Source of the DNA: Yersinia enterocolitica subsp. enterocolitica
Lineage (GTDB): Bacteria > Pseudomonadota > Gammaproteobacteria > Enterobacterales > Enterobacteriaceae
Direction: 5' to 3'
NCBI RefSeq assembly: GCF_901472495.1
Contig: NZ_LR590469.1
Coordinates: forward strand, 3,720,001 to 3,784,000
DNA length: 64,000 nt
Positions 19,302 to 28,502 of the stretch are shown here, piece after piece. The notes below the pieces were generated by a model. The model saw nothing but the letters and a program-made list of their open reading frames with translations. It had not been told where the DNA came from and ran no database searches. A program made the translations under genes and the position numbers. The number at the start of each line of letters is the position of its first letter. The stretch's first letter is position 1.

Positions 19302-20335
19302 GCGGCGATATCCTTATTATTGAGGCGAGCAATTTGCTCACGCCATTGCGTTTGTTCTGGCTGGCCTTCGGTGCGCTGACCGTAAAGTTGTGCAATTTGG
19401 GTGCCATCAGCAGCAAACAGTTCCAAACTGGTCACGAAACCGTCTTTTGTTGGCTTGCGGGTAATCCAGCTTTCAGCAATCGTTGTTTCAATCAGATGCA
19501 GCGTGAAGCGCTGGTTGAAAACATTAATCCAATCTTGATGTGGTGTAACCTTTTCAATCATGCCGGTGAATATTTGTACACAGCCACGGTTACCCACAAA
19601 AATCATGATTTCATTCTGTTCTTGCTGAGCAATGTTCAGCAACTGGGTCAGAGAACTGTTATCAACCTGATAAGCCAGATCATTACCCACGGCACGGAAG
19701 GCTTGCTGACGGGTCAAATTATTGCGTTTGAGCAACTGGAAGAACTGATGCACGTCAGTCATAGCACGCCATTCAGCATCGACAGCTTCATCGGTGGCTG
19801 TCGGTTCAGTGACTTCAGGTGCGCTCAGTGGCTCTAGCTGCAACTCTGGATTTTCTGTGGTGATAAACTGCGCCAGTAGCGCTTCCCAGGCTGGCATGTC
19901 AGTTTGTTCAGTGACATACACTTTATGCAGAGCATCGCCTTGATGGTCGAAAAACTGGATGCTATGGCGTACACCGTGGCGAGTTTCTTCTGTCAGCGTG
20001 AATGCGCTGGCCCACTGGTTGAGGAACAGGCGTAAATCTAAATTGCGTGGATTGAGGATCAAACCAGCATGGCCATTCAGATGTTGATTTTCGTAACGGC
20101 CCATTTGCTCATGTACGGCATAGGTGTTGCGGGTGATAGCTTTGACCTCACCGACAGCTTCCAATGCGGCCAGTAGTGCGCGGGCATCACCTTTCAGACG
20201 TTTGGCATCATGACTAACGCGGCTATGGGTCAGTTCCGCTTCTGAAATCCCCATCAGCGTGGCCAAATCGCGCGCATATTTGCCCGGATTATCTGCTTTA
20301 GCTTGTAGATACTGCTCGTATATTGATTTGCTCAT
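19298..20335 (-). CDS. hmuS: Haem-degrading/haemin storage protein HmuS
   Basis: This 345-residue cytoplasmic protein is of the HemS/ChuS/HmuS family and consists of two repeated halves. Members bind haem and, in ChuS and HmuS, open the ring oxidatively to release iron. The proximal histidine is likely in the segment around residues 190-200 ([13 protein letters not shown]). AGGAAG lies seven bases before the ATG. It is the second gene of the locus, separated from hmuR by 116 bases that contain a 10-bp stem-loop, and overlaps hmuT by four bases. Confidence 0.95.
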   Translation of the reverse strand: MSKSIYEQYLQAKADNPGKYARDLATLMGISEAELTHSRVSHDAKRLKGDARALLAALEAVGEVKAITRNTYAVHEQMGRYENQHLNGHAGLILNPRNLDLRLFLNQWASAFTLTEETRHGVRHSIQFFDHQGDALHKVYVTEQTDMPAWEALLAQFITTENPELQLEPLSAPEVTEPTATDEAVDAEWRAMTDVHQFFQLLKRNNLTRQQAFRAVGNDLAYQVDNSSLTQLLNIAQQEQNEIMIFVGNRGCVQIFTGMIEKVTPHQDWINVFNQRFTLHLIETTIAESWITRKPTKDGFVTSLELFAADGTQIAQLYGQRTEGQPEQTQWREQIARLNNKDIAA

Positions 20336-20392
20336 AATAACTTCCTCGTTCTATTGATTTTTTATATGCAGGTGACAGGTGGAAATCATAAT

Positions 20393-20419
20393 CCGGTAAT
20401 TCGCTGATTGAATTACCGG
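20393..20419 (-). other. Intercistronic stem-loop between hmuR and hmuS
   Basis: A perfect 10-bp inverted repeat (CCGGTAATTC / GAATTACCGG) with a 7-base loop lies between the receptor gene and hmuS. There is no clear T-run after it on the minus strand, so it may be a 3'-end stabiliser or processing point that keeps receptor mRNA more abundant than the downstream message. Confidence 0.6.
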
Positions 20420-20451
20420 AAGTGTTATTTCAGACTAACTTTTGTATTCAG

Positions 20452-22515
20452 TTACCACTGATAGCTCACGAAGAACTTCGCGTTACGACCATCCTGTGGC
20501 ACGCCTTGTGGCGCGTAATACTCTTTATCGAATGCGTTACCCAACACCACGGTGGTGGTCATACCTTTAAATTGCTCTTGGCCTTTATAGCTGACGTAGA
20601 AGTCATTGACGCCATAACCGGCTTGCGGTGTGCCTGAGCTGGAGACTCGGCTAGAGCGGTCAGCAAATGTTCCGATCCAACCCACAGCAAAGCCGGAGTT
20701 AGCAACGGGTACATCCAGGGTACTGGTAACGGTATCCGGGTTAATGGTATCGAGCCATTCATTGGTATTTTGGTTTTTACCACGGGTGCGGTTATAGGCC
20801 AGACCCAAGTTAAACCACTGAGTCTGGTAAGTCATAGTGGCATCCCAACCCCAGATTTTTGCCCGATCAATATTGGTGGAATAGGTCGAGCAGTTTTTGC
20901 AGTACAAGCCACCAGGCCCGAAGCCGAAGTCCATGGTAACGCCGGTGGAGATATAGTCTTTGGCGTTGGTATCAAAGTAGCTGGCTTTGAATTGCAGGTC
21001 ATCCTCAGCCATCATCAGGTCGTTAAAGCGCAGGCCAAAACCGTACTCTTGAGTTTCGTTGGTTTCCGGTTTCAGATTCGGGTTGGGTACCCAATAGTTG
21101 GTCAGGGTGTTACCCATGATGTTCATCGAAAAGTGTTTCGAATCGTTGTACATCTCGCCCATGGTCGGAGCGCGGAAAGCCTGAGCATAGGAACCAAATA
21201 GCATCAGCCAGTCTGTCGGTGTCACACTGATGGCACCACGAGATGACCATTTATCGGCATCCACATCGGCATAGCCTTCGCTGCTGCCGCGATAGTTGTC
21301 ATAACGGGTTCCAGCCAAAATAGAAACTGGCAGGTCGCGTAAGGTGATTTCATCTTGCAGCCAGCCAGAACCAAAGCGGATATCTGCCTGCGGGAAACTT
21401 TCTGTTGCGCCGCTCGGTGTTTGTTCCTGTTTATAGGCTTCTGTACCGTAAGTCAGTAAATGTGATGCAAAACTGTCGGTGAACAGACGAGTGCGGTTTT
21501 CCAGTTTGCCACCTTTGGTGGTTTGCTTGCGTCCCTCTTCTGGTGTGCCTTGTGGTCGCGCATTGATTTCCACTTCGGAGTAGTAAACTTGCGCGGTGGC
21601 ATTCAACCATTCTTGATCAAGTGGCTTAATGTTGTATTTAAGCTGTGCATCACGTTGGATAGTCGAGCGGTCGGTCATAAGATTGGTGCTGGATGCCGCG
21701 CTGGTTTGCGGATTTTTTGGCTCCAGTGCGCTGTTGTTGTAATAGCGCAGATTGGCACTTAACGACTGAATCTGGTCAATACGCCAGGTGCCTTTTGCCA
21801 GCACATTGCTGATGGTTTCGTCATTTGGTGCGTTAAAACCGTCGCTTTGGCGAATATTGCCGATATCACGAGTGCCAAAAGAGAGAATGCCATCGACATC
21901 ATCGGTGCGGCCAAAAGCACTGGCACCCAAGCCGAAGCTGTGATCACCGGTCGCCGCAGCGCTGTAAACCCGATAGCCGCTATTTTGGCCCGGTAATAAG
22001 AGATCGGCGGCATCAACGGTTTCATAAGAAATAACCCCCCCCAAGGCACCGCTACCATACAGCAACGCTGATGGGCCGCGGACGATTTCAACACGCTTAA
22101 CCAGCGCCGGATCGAGGAAGGTAGAGTTCAGGTGGCCGGTGTCAGTGCCTTGGCGAATACCATCAACCAAAGTCAGCACACCTTGTTTGCCGTAGCCACG
22201 CAGTGTCACGTCCTGCCCGTTAACGCGCCCACTGCCAGTAACGGTCAGGCCTGGAATATTGCGCAGCATATCGGTGGCAGAGGTGGCGGTTTCGCTGGTC
22301 GGTGTATCGGCTTCAACCACTGTCACCATCATCGGCGCTTCAAAACTGCTGCGCTCATTACCGGTCGCAGTCACTACCATGGTATCGGCAATGCGTTTTT
22401 TGCTGTTGGTTTGAGTGGACGAGGTATCAGCTGCTTGAACAGCAAGTGACAAAGTGCAAGCGATTGCCAAACTGAGTGGGGACCAACGGAAACGGTCGGA
22501 AGTGGAACGCGGCAT
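20452..22515 (-). CDS. hmuR: TonB-dependent haemin receptor HmuR/HemR
   Basis: This 687-residue outer-membrane receptor has a signal peptide (ending LAVQAAD), a TonB-box-like DTMVVTAT, a plug domain (about residues 60-165, with the conserved VKRVEIVRGPSALLYGSGALGG) and a barrel ending in FFVSYQW. The length equals Yersinia HemR/HmuR. It has the FRAP box AFRAPTMGEMY and, further on, NPNLKPETNETQEYG, the paired motifs that flank the haem-coordinating histidine loop of haem receptors. GGAG precedes the ATG by nine bases. It lies downstream of hemP and upstream of hmuSTUV. Confidence 0.96.
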   Translation of the reverse strand: MPRSTSDRFRWSPLSLAIACTLSLAVQAADTSSTQTNSKKRIADTMVVTATGNERSSFEAPMMVTVVEADTPTSETATSATDMLRNIPGLTVTGSGRVNGQDVTLRGYGKQGVLTLVDGIRQGTDTGHLNSTFLDPALVKRVEIVRGPSALLYGSGALGGVISYETVDAADLLLPGQNSGYRVYSAAATGDHSFGLGASAFGRTDDVDGILSFGTRDIGNIRQSDGFNAPNDETISNVLAKGTWRIDQIQSLSANLRYYNNSALEPKNPQTSAASSTNLMTDRSTIQRDAQLKYNIKPLDQEWLNATAQVYYSEVEINARPQGTPEEGRKQTTKGGKLENRTRLFTDSFASHLLTYGTEAYKQEQTPSGATESFPQADIRFGSGWLQDEITLRDLPVSILAGTRYDNYRGSSEGYADVDADKWSSRGAISVTPTDWLMLFGSYAQAFRAPTMGEMYNDSKHFSMNIMGNTLTNYWVPNPNLKPETNETQEYGFGLRFNDLMMAEDDLQFKASYFDTNAKDYISTGVTMDFGFGPGGLYCKNCSTYSTNIDRAKIWGWDATMTYQTQWFNLGLAYNRTRGKNQNTNEWLDTINPDTVTSTLDVPVANSGFAVGWIGTFADRSSRVSSSGTPQAGYGVNDFYVSYKGQEQFKGMTTTVVLGNAFDKEYYAPQGVPQDGRNAKFFVSYQW

Positions 22516-22687
22516 GTCGGCAATTCTCCATATTTTCTATGCAAAAAAATCATATGCAAAACAAATAAATAGGTTGCTGGCTGCCTTGATTCTAAAATCT
22601 GGGTGGCTGGCGATGTATCCTTTTCCCCTGCCACAGCGGTGCTAGCGGGAACCGCTACCTTGCTGTCACGACATTGGCATTGGGCTA

Positions 22688-22879
22688 TTATTTAGTCAGT
22701 ATCAGTTTCCCTGCTTTGGTCTGGCGCAGCTGATAGCATTCGCCCTGATGGATGATAAAAGCGACACCATGCTCTCCCAGCAATTGCTCGCTGGAGACAG
22801 ACAGGGGCTTGTTGCCCGCAGGCGGTTTGGCCGCAGGTTCGTCATTCATTGTGGGTGCTTTGTTCAACTGTTTATCCAT
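22688..22879 (-). CDS. hemP: Haemin uptake protein HemP
   Basis: This is a 63-residue protein of the HemP/HmuP family, found at the head of haem uptake operons. The diagnostic C-terminal part reads SSEQLLGEHGVAFIIHQGECYQLRQTKAGKLILTK. The family is small and cytoplasmic and is needed for, or regulates, receptor expression in some bacteria. A longer frame begins at 22933, but a Fur-box-like sequence at 22909-22927 lies inside that extension, so the ATG at 22879 is preferred. hmuR follows after about 170 bases. Confidence 0.85.
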   Translation of the reverse strand: MDKQLNKAPTMNDEPAAKPPAGNKPLSVSSEQLLGEHGVAFIIHQGECYQLRQTKAGKLILTK

Positions 22880-22908
22880 ATTGCAAACAAGGTAATGATA
22901 ACCGCTAT

Positions 22909-22927
22909 CAATATGATAAGCATTATC
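22909..22927 (+). promoter_or_regulatory. Candidate Fur box upstream of hemP
   Basis: A 19-mer containing GATAAGCATTATC matches the Fur consensus at about 15 positions. It lies 30 bases upstream of the preferred hemP start, and between hemP and the convergent end of chuY. Iron repression of this locus is established in Yersinia. Confidence 0.65.
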
Positions 22928-22964
22928 AATCATGGTTCGGTGTTACATCAAGACATATTTATTG

Positions 22965-23615
22965 TTAATTTATTTTTACTTCGCGAACTAATCCGGGATC
23001 GACGAGTGCATAAATCTGATGATAGGTTGCGGGATCTTCGACCATCTGACTCAGGTGAATGGCAACATCTTCCCGAGTAACCAGGCCATGAGCCTCTGTT
23101 TGCAGACGGATGGCTTTCCCCGTCGCGGATTGATCCAGCAAACCACCGGGTCGAATTAGGGTATAAGTCAGGTTGCTGGTTTGTAACCAGCTCTCAGCCA
23201 GTGACTTCTCGCGCACCGCCTGACCAAAAGCGGCGCGAGCGGCGGGGGAAAGTGTCGGCCAACTATCTCCGCAACCAATGGATGTCACCAAAAGCATACG
23301 TTTCAGGCCTAGCTTCTCGGCGGTATCAATGATCAATCGGTTGCCTTGATAATCCGCAGTACGGCTACCTAATGTCGAAATGATGGCCGCGTCCGGGCCT
23401 GCGAGTTGGCAGGCTTGATACACACTGCCTGGATCACAAGCATCCCCGCACACTACAGTTAGCCCCTTGCTGCGTAACTCTTCTGCTTGCTGCGGATTAC
23501 GTATCAGTAATGTGACAGAGCGCGGGTTCTGGGCCGCGTTAGCATGTTGGTTTGCCAGCGCAAGCAGATGTGCACCAACACCATGACCTGCACCGAATAT
23601 CAACCAGGGTTTCAT
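22965..23615 (-). CDS. chuY: ChuY-like NAD(P)-binding protein (anaerobilin reductase family)
   Basis: This 216-residue protein has an N-terminal Rossmann dinucleotide-binding fold (IFGAGHGVGAHLLA at about residues 6-19) of the atypical short-chain dehydrogenase/NmrA type. It overlaps the preceding chuX gene by four bases. In E. coli O157:H7 the matching protein ChuY reduces anaerobilin, the linear tetrapyrrole made by ChuW. The same gene order chuW-chuX-chuY here supports that role; sequence alone would only say NAD(P)-dependent epimerase-like. Confidence 0.82.
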   Translation of the reverse strand: MKPWLIFGAGHGVGAHLLALANQHANAAQNPRSVTLLIRNPQQAEELRSKGLTVVCGDACDPGSVYQACQLAGPDAAIISTLGSRTADYQGNRLIIDTAEKLGLKRMLLVTSIGCGDSWPTLSPAARAAFGQAVREKSLAESWLQTSNLTYTLIRPGGLLDQSATGKAIRLQTEAHGLVTREDVAIHLSQMVEDPATYHQIYALVDPGLVREVKIN

Positions 23616-24157
23616 GGTGTTTCCTTAATTTTTTTATCGAAAATAGACGATTCTTGAGCAAGCTGTTGAGCCAGTTGGTGGAAGGCGGCAAGGCCGTCAG
23701 TAAGTAACTGACGGTGTTCATCACGGCCAACATAGACTTTCAGCATCACATCACCTTGCTGATTAAAAAACTGAACCGATGCGGTCGCCATGCCCATAAA
23801 CGGGCGTTCCAGTAGGGCAATGGCCTGGCAGTTTTGTGCTCTGATATGGCCGCTAAGACCTTGTTTCTCACGAAGGTTGAAATAGCCGTGGCGATGAAAA
23901 CCACTCGGCAGTGGGCCTTTGTGCTCCAAAATAATATCGGCGGTATGTACCAGAGTGGTGACATCTCCCCACTCCGTCATGCTGTCCCAGACGCGATCAA
24001 AATGCTCGGCGCTGACTAATACGCGCTTTGGTAATTCACGTACCACATCAAGCGGGCTGACCTGATAATCCTGAGCAATTTGTTCCAGTGTGCCATCGGG
24101 TTGAGTGGCAAGAAATTCGGCCAAAGAGGGTTTGTTTTGGAGAGTGGGAGCATTCAT
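23612..24157 (-). CDS. chuX: ChuX/HutX-type haem utilisation carrier
   Basis: This 181-residue cytoplasmic protein is of the ChuX/HutX family, which binds haem as a dimer and hands it to degrading enzymes. Its fold resembles half of HmuS; the stretch ASVQFFNQQGDVMLKVYVGRDEHR parallels [20 protein letters not shown] of HmuS at 19,298. It overlaps chuW and chuY by four bases on either side, giving a tight three-gene operon. Confidence 0.87.
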   Translation of the reverse strand: MNAPTLQNKPSLAEFLATQPDGTLEQIAQDYQVSPLDVVRELPKRVLVSAEHFDRVWDSMTEWGDVTTLVHTADIILEHKGPLPSGFHRHGYFNLREKQGLSGHIRAQNCQAIALLERPFMGMATASVQFFNQQGDVMLKVYVGRDEHRQLLTDGLAAFHQLAQQLAQESSIFDKKIKETP

Positions 24158-25467
24158 GAATGACTTTCCGTGGTAATAAGTGAAGGAATAATATTTTGCA
24201 GAGCCTGCATGATGTTACTGGCCCAAAAACGCCCACTGTCGGTGAGCCGCAAGCAGAAACTGTCATCTTTTAGCAGGTGACTCTGATGCCACTGCGCGAT
24301 CAATGGCATTAACGGGTAGGGATCTGTGATTAACTCGCTCAAATCTAAACGACCGACTTCGATACCGCTTTGCAATTTAGCTCGCCACGGATGTTCGCCG
24401 CTGGCTTGCGTCATCATCATCAATGGTTTTTGCCCGCTGTCGATTAATCGGTAGTAGTTATCCAGACTACGGTGCTGCATGTAGGCGTGCCCTTGTAAAG
24501 AGCCTCCCGCACCGCTACCCAATGCAAGACAATCCGCTCCTTGTTTAATCAATAAGTTATAAAGATTTCGCTCACGAGTGGTGCGCGCCCAATGGCTATT
24601 ACTTAACTGATGCCAACCGGCTTGGGCGAGGTTCTCAGCGCCGCTACAGTAAAAATCACACTGCTGCGCCAGTGTCGGCAGTTCTATCCGGTTATTTTCT
24701 ACTGATTTGGCCAGTGGTGTGGTTGGCAACAGATTAAGGGCATATAGGTCAACACCATCTAGTGGCAGTTGGCGCACGATAGCCAAATCTTCCTGCCAGG
24801 TTTCTGGTGTTTGATGGGGCAAGCCGAACATTAAATCGCAAACTACGGCGGCACGATCGCGGGAAGCCAGATTAGTCAGAAAATGAATCGCCTCATCACG
24901 ACTGGCCTTACGCCCCATGCGCTGACGAATGCGGGTATTAAAGGTTTGTATCCCGACCGAGAAACGGTTAGCACCCGCTTCCAGACAAGCATCAATCCGC
25001 TCATCATCAAAATTGAAAATTCGCCCTTCAACGGTTATTTCACAGTCAGGAGCTAGCGGTAAACTTTTACGCAACTGGCTGATAATACTGTGTAACTGTT
25101 GTGCTGAAAGCGCACTGGGCGTGCCACCACCGAAGTAAATGGCATGAATTGGCCCTCCTTGTAGCAGTGGGCTGCTGGCCTCCATGCTCAATTCGCGTAG
25201 CAGGTAGTCGGTGTAGCGCGCGGTACTGTCGGTTTGCAATGGATTTTGATAGAAACCGCAGAAAGTACAATGAGTAGCACAAAACGGAATATGTAAATAA
25301 AGCAATCGCTTATTAGGCGGTAGCGCCTTTTGTAGCAGTGCCTGCCAGCTATCCTGGAGTGACTCGGCTGGCAATGGGCGACTATCCCGCCAGGGCATTG
25401 TGGCCCAGCGTTTTGGGAAAGGTAGCGGCCCCTGACGGGCGTGATATGGCATCAAATCAATATTCAT
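24154..25467 (-). CDS. chuW: ChuW/HutW-type radical SAM anaerobilin synthase
   Basis: This 437-residue enzyme is of the HemN/HemW-like radical SAM class. The cluster motif CATHCTFC (CxxxCxxC) lies at about residues 66-73, followed by the glycine-rich YFGGGTPS and a HemN-like C-terminal domain. E. coli ChuW opens haem under anaerobic conditions to anaerobilin and frees iron, which complements the oxygen-dependent HmuS. The position as first gene of chuW-chuX-chuY, next to a haem importer, separates it from housekeeping hemN or hemW. Confidence 0.88.
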   Translation of the reverse strand: MNIDLMPYHARQGPLPFPKRWATMPWRDSRPLPAESLQDSWQALLQKALPPNKRLLYLHIPFCATHCTFCGFYQNPLQTDSTARYTDYLLRELSMEASSPLLQGGPIHAIYFGGGTPSALSAQQLHSIISQLRKSLPLAPDCEITVEGRIFNFDDERIDACLEAGANRFSVGIQTFNTRIRQRMGRKASRDEAIHFLTNLASRDRAAVVCDLMFGLPHQTPETWQEDLAIVRQLPLDGVDLYALNLLPTTPLAKSVENNRIELPTLAQQCDFYCSGAENLAQAGWHQLSNSHWARTTRERNLYNLLIKQGADCLALGSGAGGSLQGHAYMQHRSLDNYYRLIDSGQKPLMMMTQASGEHPWRAKLQSGIEVGRLDLSELITDPYPLMPLIAQWHQSHLLKDDSFCLRLTDSGRFWASNIMQALQNIIPSLITTESHS

Positions 25468-25497
25468 AACAGGCTCTATTGCATTCTGAATGATAAA

Positions 25498-25516
25498 TTA
25501 AATGATAATCATACGC
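25498..25516 (+). promoter_or_regulatory. Possible Fur box upstream of chuW
   Basis: The core ATGATAATCAT lies about 35 bases before the chuW start, with roughly 13 of 19 matches to the Fur consensus. It is weaker than the other candidates in the window. Confidence 0.45.
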
Positions 25517-26103
25517 ATTCGATCAATGAGTAAAGCCAAATATATTGATCCAAATCATCAAATATAAGCGAAATATACTCACATTCGTTGGGGTGTAGGA
25601 AAGAAGCCGGGGTGAGGCGTTTTTATGTTGGAAATTAACGGAGTTATCGCCGTTGGTGGGTAAATATACTGACAAATCCAGAGGCAATAATTGACGCCGT
25701 TAACTGGGCTTTGCGATGGAAACTGAAAAGGAGTGGCAAGTGGAGGGAATTTATAAATAGAGGACTTGAGTAGAAGAATAAGAATTTAGCATTTTATTCT
25801 GCATCATCAGCTGTAAATAGCATGTTAACTTAGTGTATCCACCTTTCTGGCGGGTTCCCACAATTTTACCCAATAATTCATCGGGCTATCGTTTTTGTCA
25901 TCTTTCGTATTTTAACATTAGTAAAACTAATCCGAAAAAAGGAATGTCGACCCCATTGCATTTTTTGAAATAAACAGCTGATCGTATGATCACTTGCGTG
26001 GTTTTTTGCTGTGATTGTCACATTAATCCAGTTTTTTGTACCGTAGCATCCTGCCGCATGAATACATTATTCTTAAAAATATTACTCTGCAAGGCTATTA
26101 AAA
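25517..26103. other. Long intergenic region between chuW and tdcB, no gene recognised
   Basis: About 590 AT-rich bases lie here without a convincing gene. A minus-strand run of about 28 codons ending at 25,834 (reading ...NYWVKLWEPARKVDTLS) looks protein-like and may be a gene remnant, but I cannot name it. An inverted TGTGA/TCACA pair at 26,010-26,022 has a three-base gap instead of the six expected for CRP. E. coli has the activator gene tdcA directly upstream of tdcB; no trace of it can be read here. Confidence 0.5.
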
Positions 26104-27096
26104 ATGAAAATTTACAGCAACTTACCGATAACAATAAATGATGTGATTGAAGCACAGAAAAGATTGCAAGGGCATATCTACAAAACCGGGTTGGCGAGAT
26201 CAAATTATCTGAGTGAGCGCTGTCATGGCGAGATTTATCTCAAGTTTGAGAATATGCAACGTACGGGGTCATTCAAGATCCGCGGGGCGTTTAATAAGCT
26301 CAGTTCACTCAGCGAAGAACAAAGAAAACAGGGCGTCGTGGCCTGCTCGGCGGGTAACCATGCGCAAGGTGTCTCTCTGTCTTGTGCCATGCTGGGGATT
26401 AATAGCAAGGTGGTCATGCCAAATTGCGCACCTAAATCAAAAATTGCGGCGACCAGTGAATACTCTGCTGAGGTGGTGCTCCATGGTGAGAACTTCAATG
26501 ACACTATTGCTAAAGCCAGCGAAATTATTGAAATGGAAAACCGTATTTTTATCCACCCATTTGATGATGAAAAAGTTATTGCCGGGCAGGGGACAATAGG
26601 GCTGGAAATACTCGAAGATCTTTATGATGTCGATAATGTGATTGTCCCCATTGGTGGTGGCGGATTAATTTCTGGTATTGCACTGGCGATTAAATCTATT
26701 AATCCAACCATTAATATCATTGGTGTGCAGTCAGAAAATGTTCATGGCATGGCGGCATCTTATTATAGCGGCAGTATTACCAATCACCGTAAAGCCAGCA
26801 CGCTAGCTGATGGTTGTGATGTCGCTCGCCCCGGCACTTTACCTTTCGAAATAGTTAAAGCATTGGTTACTGATATTGTATTGGTCAGTGAAGATGAAAT
26901 TAGAAAAAGTATGGTTGATCTTATTCAACGTAATAAGATTATTACTGAGGGTGCAGGAGCATTAGCATCCGCAGCATTATTAAGCGGAAAATTAAAATAT
27001 TATATTACAGGTAAAAAAACCGTCAGCATTATATCAGGCGGGAATATAGATTTATCGCGCGTATCACAAATAACGGGACTAGGCAGTATTTCGTAA
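26104..27096 (+). CDS. tdcB: Catabolic threonine dehydratase TdcB
   Basis: This 330-residue PLP enzyme of the serine/threonine dehydratase family deaminates L-threonine to 2-oxobutyrate. The PLP lysine is K58 in GSFKIRGAF, and the phosphate-binding loop GGGGLISG is at about residues 185-192. It lacks the C-terminal regulatory ACT domains of biosynthetic IlvA, which marks it as the catabolic, AMP-activated type. The length (329 in E. coli) agrees. It is the first gene of a tdcBCDE run, with tdcC 24 bases downstream. Confidence 0.95.
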   Translation: MKIYSNLPITINDVIEAQKRLQGHIYKTGLARSNYLSERCHGEIYLKFENMQRTGSFKIRGAFNKLSSLSEEQRKQGVVACSAGNHAQGVSLSCAMLGINSKVVMPNCAPKSKIAATSEYSAEVVLHGENFNDTIAKASEIIEMENRIFIHPFDDEKVIAGQGTIGLEILEDLYDVDNVIVPIGGGGLISGIALAIKSINPTINIIGVQSENVHGMAASYYSGSITNHRKASTLADGCDVARPGTLPFEIVKALVTDIVLVSEDEIRKSMVDLIQRNKIITEGAGALASAALLSGKLKYYITGKKTVSIISGGNIDLSRVSQITGLGSIS

Positions 27097-27120
27097 AATA
27101 TATTAATAAGGAATTTATTA

Positions 27121-28449
27121 ATGCATATCGATAATGCTATTACAACCACAATAGAAACAAAAACGTGGCGCAAATCTGACACAACTTGGACTTTGGGATT
27201 ATTTGGTACAGCTATAGGGGCCGGAGTTTTATTCTTTCCTATCCGCGCGGGTTTTGGCGGGTTAATTCCTATTTTAATTATGTTGGTGTTGGCTTATCCC
27301 ATCGCCTTTCTCTGCCACCGCGCACTTGCTCGCTTATGTCTATCTGGTAGCAATTGCTCGGGCAATATCACTGAAACTGTCGAAGAACATTTTGGCAAAA
27401 CCGGTGGTGTGGTCATTACCTTCTTGTATTTCTTTGCCATTTGTCCGCTGCTGTGGATTTATGGTGTGACTATCACCAATACCTTTATGACTTTCTGGGA
27501 AAATCAACTCCAGTTAGCGCCATTAAACCGGGGTGTGGTAGCACTAGCGCTATTGCTACTAATGGCCGTGGTCATTTACTTCGGTAAAGACCTGATGGTT
27601 AAGGTAATGAGTTTCCTGGTCTTCCCGTTTATTGCTTGCCTGGTACTTATCTCACTCTCATTAATTCCTTACTGGAATGCCTCGGTTATTGAGCAAGTAG
27701 ATTTGAGTCAGATTTCGTTGCTAGGGCATGACGGCATACTGGTGACAGTATGGTTGGGGATTTCTATTATGGTGTTCTCCTTCAACTTCTCACCGATTGT
27801 TTCTTCTTTCGTGGTATCGAAACGTGAAGAATATGAACCGGAATTTGGTCGTGAATATACGGAGAAGAAATGCTCTCAGATTATCAGTAGGGCCAGCATA
27901 TTAATGGTGGCAGTGGTGATGTTCTTCGCCTTTAGCTGCCTATTTACCCTTTCACCACAAAATATGGCGGAAGCCAAGGCACAAAATATTCCAGTATTGT
28001 CTTATCTGGCCAACCATTTCTCTTCGATGGCCGGTAGCCGGTCGACTTTTTCAATCACTCTGGAATACGCCGCTTCGCTAATAGCTCTCGTCGCTATTTT
28101 TAAATCTTTCTTCGGACACTATCTCGGTACGTTGGAAGGTCTTAATGGTTTAGTAATTAAGTTCGGTTATAAAGGTGATAAAACAAAAATATCCAGTGGG
28201 AAGCTTAATCTGATCAGCATGTTCTTTATTATGGGATCCACCTGGTTAGTAGCTTATATCAACCCTAATATACTTGATTTAATTGAAGCTATGGGCGCAC
28301 CTATTATTGCTTCGCTACTGTGCCTGTTGCCAATGTACGCTATTCATAAATTACCTTCTCTGGCACGTTTCAGAGGCCGGCCAGAAAACTATTTTGTCAC
28401 TATCGTCGGTCTGCTGACCATCTTCAACATCGTCTACAAATTATTGTAA
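27121..28449 (+). CDS. tdcC: Threonine/serine:H+ symporter TdcC
   Basis: This 442-residue inner-membrane transporter of the HAAAP family has about eleven hydrophobic segments. It starts with the typical [19 protein letters not shown] in the first membrane helix. TdcC imports threonine and serine during anaerobic growth, feeding TdcB. The length matches E. coli (443). It is followed by a perfect stem-loop and then tdcD. Confidence 0.95.
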   Translation: MHIDNAITTTIETKTWRKSDTTWTLGLFGTAIGAGVLFFPIRAGFGGLIPILIMLVLAYPIAFLCHRALARLCLSGSNCSGNITETVEEHFGKTGGVVITFLYFFAICPLLWIYGVTITNTFMTFWENQLQLAPLNRGVVALALLLLMAVVIYFGKDLMVKVMSFLVFPFIACLVLISLSLIPYWNASVIEQVDLSQISLLGHDGILVTVWLGISIMVFSFNFSPIVSSFVVSKREEYEPEFGREYTEKKCSQIISRASILMVAVVMFFAFSCLFTLSPQNMAEAKAQNIPVLSYLANHFSSMAGSRSTFSITLEYAASLIALVAIFKSFFGHYLGTLEGLNGLVIKFGYKGDKTKISSGKLNLISMFFIMGSTWLVAYINPNILDLIEAMGAPIIASLLCLLPMYAIHKLPSLARFRGRPENYFVTIVGLLTIFNIVYKLL

Positions 28450-28463
28450 GTACGGCGCTAAAA

Positions 28464-28491
28464 GCCCGTGTTTACCCAATGAAACACGGGC
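28464..28491 (+). other. Stem-loop between tdcC and tdcD
   Basis: A perfect 10-bp stem (GCCCGTGTTT / AAACACGGGC) with an 8-base loop lies immediately before the tdcD ribosome-binding site (GGAG at 28492-28495). There is no T-run, so it is not a terminator; it may protect the upstream mRNA or tune tdcD translation. Confidence 0.6.
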
Positions 28492-28502
28492 GGAGTAATC
28501 AC

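Noticed and set aside
26010..26022. Possible CRP site upstream of tdcB (TGTGA-TTG-TCACA)
   Set aside because: The half-sites are perfect, but the spacer is three bases instead of six, which does not fit CRP binding.
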